Shown one piece after another: positions 56,961-64,000 of a DNA stretch of 64,000 nucleotides. The notes under the pieces were generated by a model. That model had not been told where the DNA came from. It did not search any database and saw nothing but the letters and a program-made list of their open reading frames with translations. Numbering within the stretch: position 1 is the stretch's first letter; each line of letters opens with the position of its first letter. Made by a program: the position numbers and the translations under genes. The DNA is taken from assembly GCF_007565055.1 (NCBI RefSeq), contig NC_044562.1:51904250-51968249 (forward strand). The letters run 5' to 3'. This DNA is from Rhinopithecus roxellana (lineage: Eukaryota > Chordata > Mammalia > Primates > Cercopithecidae).

Positions 56961-57194
56961 TTTTAGTCACATTTAGTGTTATAGGTTGACAAAGTATCTA
57001 TGTAACTTTAAATTAATTACTAATCAACAAGTCTATATTTTCCATTACTCTCATACTTAGGACTTTTATCTTGCTATTTCTAATCACTCAACATGGCCTG
57101 AATTTATTACCATTTTTGTTCTTGTTGACTAGTCAAATGTACATTTGTACCCTGGGATTTTAGCCCTGATGTGTGTTAATAGGATAGGAAAAAG
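56961..57194. other. No identified feature
   Basis: Nothing recognised after the L1 edge. Confidence 0.45.
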
Positions 57195-57375
57195 GGCAGT
57201 GAATTCAAAGTCAAAATCTTGGATTGATTCCAAGAAATAACTAGTTCCATGACCCTGAGCAAATCATTGAACCTTTCTGAGCTGCAGGAGTAATAGTATC
57301 TACCTCAGGATTTGTTGTGATAACCTTTGTGAAAGCAACTGGCACGTAATACACACTTAAATGTTTCCTGAACTT
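57195..57375 (+). mobile_element. MIR, sense
   Basis: The phrases 'ctagttccatgaccctgagc', 'aaatcattgaacctttctga', 'agtaatagtatctacctcag' and 'aagcaactggcacgtaatac' follow the MIR order. Confidence 0.85.
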
Positions 57376-58199
57376 ATTGCTCAAGACTGAAGCACTGATT
57401 TTTTTTCTGAGTGACTAATTTCAGCTGACTTGGTTTTGCATTGAGGGCAGTCAACCGTACAGTGGATGGAGGATGGAGGGGACAAACGTCTATGCTGGGG
57501 GAACAAAAAAAGAACAAGTTTCAAGAGATATCACAAAGGAGTACAGACGTGGGATGAACGTGTGCTACAAAATGTACCCAAAGAACAGTGATTTATTTTC
57601 TTGTAGGTTTGGGGCAAAATATGAAACCTCAAGCAAAAAGTAACATACCAGATTTGACCTCTAACATAGAGTATGCTTGGCATTAGGTAGAATGTCTAAG
57701 TATTTAAGATTACATCGTAGGTCTGTGATTTTCATCTGTTTTTAATTTTCTCATATACAGGTAAATTATGACCACTAAGTTACTATGTTTTGGAATCCCC
57801 TAACTTAGGCATTAAGATGATTTTATGTACATCATTTTCATAGTTAACAGAATTAGAATTTTAAAATATGCCTAAAATTGTATACATTGATTATCTTGTA
57901 TACATGGTCCCAAAATGGAAATTTTAGTGGACTATATGATGAAGACAATATTCTTGTGAGGGAATTATGGTTGAATAGATTCTCCTCCCTGTTCTCTAAT
58001 CACTGAGATATAGAACCCTTAGGATTATTCCCTCCTCAACAAAACTGAAATAATACTTCTTTTCCTATCTCCCTCACAGTGATATATTGAGGTTCAAATG
58101 AAATGAAGCATATAAACTTGTAATGAATAATTTTTCCAGGCATCTTGCTAGGAAATAAACAGTAAAAATTAATAGCACCACCGATATATATGGGTCTGT
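57376..58199. other. No firmly identified feature
   Basis: A weak MIR-like run ('tccctcacagtgatatattg', 'aggttcaaatgaaatgaag') lies at about 58070-58110. Otherwise unassigned. Confidence 0.4.
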
Positions 58200-58730
58200 T
58201 TTTCACTCTCCTATGGTTCTTAAAGCAGAATTGTCTTCCCTACTAGTGTAGCAAGTCTCTGATTGATTCCCTGGCCCACTGAGAAAATCTATGCTGTGCC
58301 TGTAAAGGCCTGCACAGCCCTACTGCAATGTCAGGCCCTACAGTTGTGCCCTGGATAGTGTGGCTACACACCGACATGCTGGCCTGCTCTACCAGGGTGT
58401 GGGGCTTCTGGTGGAAATCCCCTAGAAGCTGGCACAGTCTCACGCCTCTGGCAGAAACAAGGTGCCTCAGAGCTCCTGAGATGTAACACTTGCGATACTA
58501 TCCTCCTTGTGTTCCTGGGGGCTTCCTGCCCTGTTCGTTGACGATAGCCATACCTACCTCTCCAGACAAGGACCCTCCAAGCAGTGCTAATGCTGAAGAT
58601 GGACTTTTTCAGCCCTCCTCTGACAGGCACTTAAATCTTCCAAAGAATTTCCCCTGCCTCAAAGAAGTTGAAAGAAAGAAACTTTTGGCTCAACTGGTAA
58701 ACATCAGGGCAGGGGTAGAGATGTTTCTCA
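58200..58730. other. GC-rich block of unknown origin
   Basis: About 500 bases clearly richer in GC than the 2 kb on either side, with overlapping frames on both strands (+ 58490-58882, 130 codons; - 58364-58630, 88 codons; - 58243-58443, 66 codons). I do not recognise a domain. The + frame runs into a hydrophobic T-rich tail beyond 58730. It could be an old LTR or internal ERV piece, a decayed retropseudogene, or an exon. Confidence 0.35.
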
Positions 58731-59315
58731 AAAATTCATTTTTTTTTCTTGTCTGTCTCCAGCCTATGTTCAACTTCCTAATAGTCTTTCTCTTCCTTCT
58801 TAGAGAAAACATTCCTTATTATAGTTATTACTTCTCTAATAAAGAACTTCTCTTTAGAACTTTTGTGACTGAGTCCCATTGATAGAAATAGCTAATCTCT
58901 TACTTGGAGAGAAGAAATGGGAGTTTTTTGTTTGTCTGTTTCCATTTCCATAAATTTACAAAATACATTAAACAGCATTGACAATAAGCCACAATTATTA
59001 GTCACAAAGAAGAGATAAACCGGATATGTTTTTCTGTCCTTCATATATATATAGTTGTTTTCCACTGCTTTAATTTGTTTACAAGTTCAAAGGCTTTTAT
59101 AAAGCCATTTGTTTTAGATTTATTTGTTCAAACTCATAAGGTTAAAATAACATTTGTTTATTTTGTAATAAGTCAGCAGACAACTTTTTATGAGTCTTAC
59201 AAGATGTGAATAGCTATATTATGTATAACACTCAGAATATTCAGTATTCTAAAACATTCAGATAGAGCTAATTTTGTAGAAACTAAGCATAGTTTAACAA
59301 TCAACTAACATGTAA
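58731..59315. other. No identified feature
   Basis: AT-rich with a short (AT)n at about 59044-59052. Nothing recognised. Confidence 0.5.
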
Positions 59316-59377
59316 TTATGATATCATGAAATTATGATATCATGATATCATGAATATCATGAAATATATCATGAAAT
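59316..59377. repeat. Cluster of palindromic ATGATATCAT units
   Basis: The perfect 10-bp palindrome ATGATATCAT occurs at 59318-59327, 59334-59343 and 59342-59351 (the last two overlap). Decayed copies ('gaatatcatgaaatatatca') continue to about 59377. It could form cruciforms and looks like a small AT-rich minisatellite. Confidence 0.88.
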
Positions 59378-59653
59378 AAAATCTGATTTTATTTCTGGGT
59401 CTACAACCTAGTTATTTATTTATTTTTGAGAAATCATTTAATGTATCTACTTTATCATTTCTTTTCTAAAATAAAAAGAATATAGTTTCACCTATCTGTA
59501 TCATTGGAGTGTTCTACAAATTCTTTTACTAAACTTTGTAAAAATGGTGAGGGTCTTAAGTAAAAAGCCCATCAAGATAAACATAAAAACTATTGGTGAA
59601 TCACATAACTTTTTAATTGTGTAACAGAGCCTGCCTCATAAGAAGTGAATTCA
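59378..59653. other. No identified feature
   Basis: AT-rich, nothing recognised. Confidence 0.45.
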
Positions 59654-60024
59654 GCTTCTGTATTAGTTTATTTTCATACTGATATGAAGAAATATCTGAG
59701 ACTGGGTAATTTATAAAGAAAAAGAGGTTTAATGGACTCACAGTTCCACATGGCTTGGGATGCCTCAATCTTGGCAGAGGTGAAAGAGGAACAAAGGCAT
59801 GTCTTACATGGCAGCAGGCAAGAGGGCATGTGCAGGGGAACTGCCCTTTATAAAACCATCAGATCTCTTGAGACATATTCATTATCAGGAGAACAGTACA
59901 GGAAAAACCCACTTCCATGATTCAGTTACCTCCCACTGGGTCCCTCCCACGACATGTGGGGATTATGGGAGCTACAATTCAAGATGAGATTTGGATAGGG
60001 ACAAAGCCAGACCATATCAGCTTC
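59654..60024 (-). mobile_element. Solo THE1-type LTR, antisense, with 5-bp duplication
   Basis: LTR 59659-60019 starts TGTATTAGTTTATTTTC and ends 'accatatca', with TG...CA ends. It contains 'gagactgggtaatttataaa', 'catggcttgggatgcctcaa', 'cttacatggcagcaggcaag', 'ataaaaccatcagatctc' and 'caagatgagatttggatagg'. GCTTC at 59654-59658 and 60020-60024 is the target-site duplication. At 361 bp it has THE1 LTR length. The two 62-codon frames inside are incidental. Confidence 0.94.
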
Positions 60025-60059
60025 TAATAGTCTGGAATCTGTGAAGTCTCAAGTTGATT

Positions 60060-60245
60060 CTGTGGCTTACTATGTGCCCAACACCATATTAAGAAATTTT
60101 CATACAATATTGAATTCAATCCTGCTGATGTGGATTCTTCTCTTATCTCTTTTTATAAAAGAGAAGACAGAGATTTAGAAAAAAAAAGAAAATTTGCCCA
60201 AGATCGCACAGCTTGTAAGTAGTAGAGAAGGAATTCAAAGTGCAA
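60060..60245 (-). mobile_element. MIR, antisense
   Basis: The phrases 'ggcttactatgtgcccaaca', 'ccatattaagaaattttcat', 'agaagacagagatttagaaa', 'ttgcccaagatcgcacagct' and 'tgtaagtagtagagaagg' are a full reverse-complement MIR order, with an A insertion at about 60178-60187. Confidence 0.88.
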
Positions 60246-63200
60246 TGTGACTTTGGAGTACTTATTTCCAATGATTAGGGACAGAACAGCAGACTGTCCT
60301 TCTAAAGGTAATTACCTTGAAATTTTAAATCCAGAGTAAAACATCATTTCCTAGAACCCTAGAATGGTGAAGCTGGAAGACAAATTAAAATAATATCTAG
60401 CCTGGTGGTTTATAAATTGGTTCCTAGCCATGAAACTCTTCCCTTAAATAAAAATCTTACCTGTAAGCTTAAAGCTTAAACATGCAAATTTGGAGAACTC
60501 TATGAGGAGAGAAGGGGCAATGGGAAGTTTTGTATAACTTTCAGCTTGAGGTGCTTTCTAGATGAGTGTCAAAGAATCCTTCTAGATTCAAGTCCTAAAG
60601 GAATAATTTGCAAAACCACTGTGAAGGCCAAGATCTTTATTCCATTAATGAAAAAACAGGTGTTCAGGAATGTAGTTAAAATGAAAGGATCATTTACTCT
60701 TTGTCAAAGTAATAGACTCCCTTCTTTGTGTCTCCTCTCTCTCATCTTTGATCCATATAGTAAGAGGATACTGACCATATTTTGTTCTTTTCATTAATTG
60801 TTGAAACTCATTATTAACAGTTCCTGATACTTCATAAAAACAAAAAAAGCTAATATTTTGGAAGGAAAGGTAATTTTTCATAGCTACATGTTGATTTGTA
60901 ACTAATCATCAGACTTGTTCTAACATATATTGCCTTGGGGAGAACTTGTGAACTATTAAAAATGAAACACCATGTCCTTTCACAGAGAAATAAGCAAGAA
61001 CTAGAGAAGTACTCCAGTTGAAACTACAGGAGAGCTTGAAAATTCTGGCTGTGATCTCATGAATTGGAATTCAGTCAGAAGCACCAGTAAATGTTCTTTC
61101 TGGAAAATGCCATTACTCCTGTTTTTAATGATCATCTTGGTTTTAGATTTCATGCAACATGCAAAACATCTATCTGCTTTAAATAAATAGTCACTCACAA
61201 GTCATTAGCAGTTATTTGCCCTAAATGCTATTTTTTGCTTTTTGTTGATAGCAGATTATTTATGTTCTTTAAGCATTTTATTAGAACCTATTGCATGAGA
61301 TTGAATGTATAAATAGATACATTAGTAAATGATTTAATTACTGATTACATATTATATACCTACTAGTGAAATAGGACAAAATATTTTGCAAATTATTTCA
61401 TTTGCGTAATAGCTTACATGTGGAATATTTTTGGTTTAGGGTATACCTTGGAAATCAGATCTCATGGAAACAAAGGAGTCACAAAATAAGTAACAGTGAA
61501 TTTGCTATTATAAACCATCAAGATCTTCTGTCAAATGACATGTGTAAATTTATATTAATCATAGGTCTTTTGTAACTAGTCCATTGAAAATTATTCAACT
61601 GAAGTTAGCTAAGAGCATTGGAAAAGTGATTTATTGCTAAAATTAATAGCTAACTTTTAAAAAGTTGGTTGTATTGAGTCCTGAAAAGAGCAGATTCTAA
61701 GCAAATACCTACTTATTGCTAATATCTACTTACAAACATAACAAAGATAAATTTTTTCAAAAATGTTTTTTCAGTTCCAGATAATATTGTTTCTTATTTT
61801 TACTTGGATTTATACTACAGTTTTTAAATTTTGTAAATTTAGAAAATATTCTTTCTTGAGCCTATGTGAAGCTGTATTTTTCTCTCAAGTCTTCTTTGGC
61901 AAATTTCCTCTTGATCAGTGTGGCCTACACAAAGACAGAGCCCTTGTATCCCAGCACCTTAGGATCCAGCAGGTTACACCAGCTGTCTGCTGAATGAGTA
62001 CGTTCATGCTTTGGTACTTATCCTCCACTCAAATAACCAGCAAAACCAACCAGCCATGTTCTTGGGTCACAGGATAAAAGGAAATGGACAGTATCTTCCT
62101 ATATCGAGCTCATGTTGTCACTAATATTAGTGTCAATACCTAGCCTCATGCGTTACTTAGAATATTCATTAATTAAACAGTTACTATATTTGTCCAGTCT
62201 TGACTATGAGCCAAGACAACTTGTGTAGCTTCCAGTTGGCCCTTATTTTACAGGTCCTGGTGAATGAAAGACACTGAATATAGGCAACATAGGGCCTACC
62301 AGCCTTTAAATCCACCAGAGAATGCAGAACACTGACATAGTCTATGTTATTCTAAACAAGAATGAAATGTGAACATGGAAAACTGCTTCTTGATTTATCA
62401 TAGTCTTAGAATCCTGGAGAGACTGAATAAATATTCAGAATCTTACAGTCTAACTCTGAAGAAAATAATCCCATTACATGCCAATTAAATAATATGTATC
62501 ATCGTTATTTTGTCACTCCAATTTTTATGTTTCTTGATGAGTTACTGTGCTTGTCAGCAGGAGCTGAAGTCATTCTGGGCAGCTTCTAAACAACAGCTGT
62601 ACAGATACAGATGAGCCAGCTAGGAAAAGTGCTTAAACATACTTCTTACTTCTATTATCCTTTTGAGACCTCAGAAAATATGTTTGGGGAAAATTATCCC
62701 TTAGATTGCCACAGGAGTAGATGAAGTCTACATAACATCACCCCATTAGTGCATATTATGCTAATTGTTCAAGCAAAGTAACTTCCGTTTAGAAATATAA
62801 GAGTTAATAAAGATACACTTACAGCTAAATATGAATAGATTTAAGATAGAAAATTAAGGCCAGACCACAATGAGCATCGTTTAGTTTTCAATTAACTTAA
62901 GCCCAGAAAACAAAAGGTTAAACTGGGGGTTAGATTTAAAACCAAATTTAACAATCTCTTTTGTTCCCTATAAATTTTATCATCCATGTCAAAGTTAACA
63001 GTGTTGGTTTAATAACATCAATAAAGACCTGATAGAACATGTTTAGGTTATGTAAAGATAGGTGTTATTCGTTTTTCTCCTAACTCTGTATAATTCTGGT
63101 GAGAATTTGAGTTAGTAGATCCTCTTACAGAAATCAAAAAGAATCATTTTATCCTGAGATAAAAGGCATATTGCACAGTTTCTTTTTTTTGTCAAAACCA

Positions 63201-64000
63201 AAAATTACCAAAGTGGGAAAATCAATACATGATGAGAAATCTTGCATTTTCAAAACATGAAGGCATGAAAGATAAAATGAGAGAGGGGGTGATGAAAAGA
63301 AAATCTTCATTCTCCAAGGCAGTTCTCAACACATTTTTATAAACATAGGAAGAATGACTAAGAAAATAGGACAATGAGTAACTCATGCTGAGAATACTAA
63401 GACATATTGAAATAAACGTGGGCTGAACAAAGTCTTTTTAAAGGCTTTAACAAAAGAAAGGAATAAAGAAGAGCTCGTATCATATAGATTGCAGCTGAGG
63501 GTGACTCTAGTGAAAATTAGGACCACTAGTGTTCTGCACAATTTTAGAAGCCACAGAGAATTATCATGTTGCTGCAAAACTATTCCTTTCCTCCTGGAGT
63601 CTCCAAGGCATTGAAGTGAGCATTTGGCAGCAGCTGTGGTCTTGTGGGTGAAGTTCTTTTTATTCACATGATTGTCATATGGGCCTAAAGACGAAGAGCT
63701 CCAGGGAGAGTGTGAAACCAGCATGCTACTATTGCAGCATTTAATTTTCAGCAAAAGAGCCTTAGCACCTCCTAACAATGCTATCTGTGAAAGCTGTTTC
63801 TTGATTATATGAACTTATGTATATAACACTGTCGATCTTTCTAAATGAAGGATATTGAAAATGACAAATGGCAGGAATCATTTCTCGATATGAAGCATTA
63901 GTGAGGCCAGAGAATAGCATGATGTGAGGCAGTGATTTTCAGTAGGGGACAAGTGGGGTCAGAGGGTGTGTGTAGGTTGAAAATGCATCATTGGCATTGC
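60246..64000. other. No identified feature
   Basis: 3.7 kb of AT-rich, unique-looking DNA. Frames at 60546-60797, 61001-61198, 61763-61993 and 63383-63778 (131 codons, minus) show no domain I know and have no visible splice or promoter context. Being free of recognisable recent repeats, this is the largest unbroken unannotated block. Confidence 0.5.

Noticed and set aside
63383..63778. 131-codon minus frame
   Set aside because: No recognised domain or gene context. I left it as unassigned DNA; cross-species conservation would be the test.
1..64000. CRISPR arrays, operons, phage or plasmid genes
   Set aside because: The repeat content is that of a primate nuclear genome; there are no spaced identical repeats and no bacterial coding pattern.

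Overview
The window is primate nuclear DNA, most probably from an Old World monkey (Cercopithecidae). The best evidence is two young Alu copies, at 25596-25893 and 35471-35751. Both carry the variants I associate with cercopithecid AluY (AluYRa-type) rather than human AluY: 'ggctagttttttgtg' or 'aaaactagccggg' at the A-rich linker, 'gatccggccact' in the right arm, 'gtaaacccggg', and 'caggcttgagcc' near the 5' end. Many AluJ and AluS copies, L1PA/L1PB-type L1s, MIR and L2 fragments and THE1/MST LTRs fit any catarrhine. The species and chromosome cannot be read from the sequence.

I found no protein-coding exon or cellular RNA gene that I can support. Every long open frame I examined lies inside a transposable element or is a chance frame in AT-rich DNA. 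The window reads as a gene-poor intergenic stretch or the inside of a large intron.

Layout. 1-3290: an antisense MST-type LTR, then a complete THE1/MST-class MaLR provirus (LTR-internal-LTR, 5-bp duplication AAAGT) sitting inside an antisense L1. 3.3-13 kb: mostly unique AT-rich DNA with an AluJ, an L2-clade LINE split by an AluS, a MIR and an old L1M 3' end. 13006-14959: a compound insertion bounded by AGTAAGGTTTT on both sides. It starts with a 43-T run, continues with about 500 bp of unidentified DNA, and ends with a young L1 3' piece in the opposite orientation. 15-20 kb: AluS copies, L2 and a short antisense L1 with a perfect 13-bp duplication. 20.6-32 kb: MIRs, L2, polypurine DNA, Alus including the cercopithecid AluY, and an L1M 3' end. 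32-44 kb: L2, MIR, MER5-like pieces, a three-monomer Alu at 35.5 kb, and AluJ/S. 44.9-50.8 kb: an antisense MIR split by two L1s that landed one after the other in the same target. The second L1 is nearly full length with an inverted 5' part. 50.8-57 kb: antisense L2, a long sense L2, Alus and an old antisense L1. 57-64 kb: mostly unique DNA with a solo THE1 LTR.

The interest is in insertion history rather than gene function: the compound event at 13-15 kb, the repeatedly used L1 target at 45-50.7 kb, and the chimeric Alu at 35.5 kb. Repeat family names come from recognition by eye, not a database search. Boundaries without a target-site duplication are good to about 10-50 bases.
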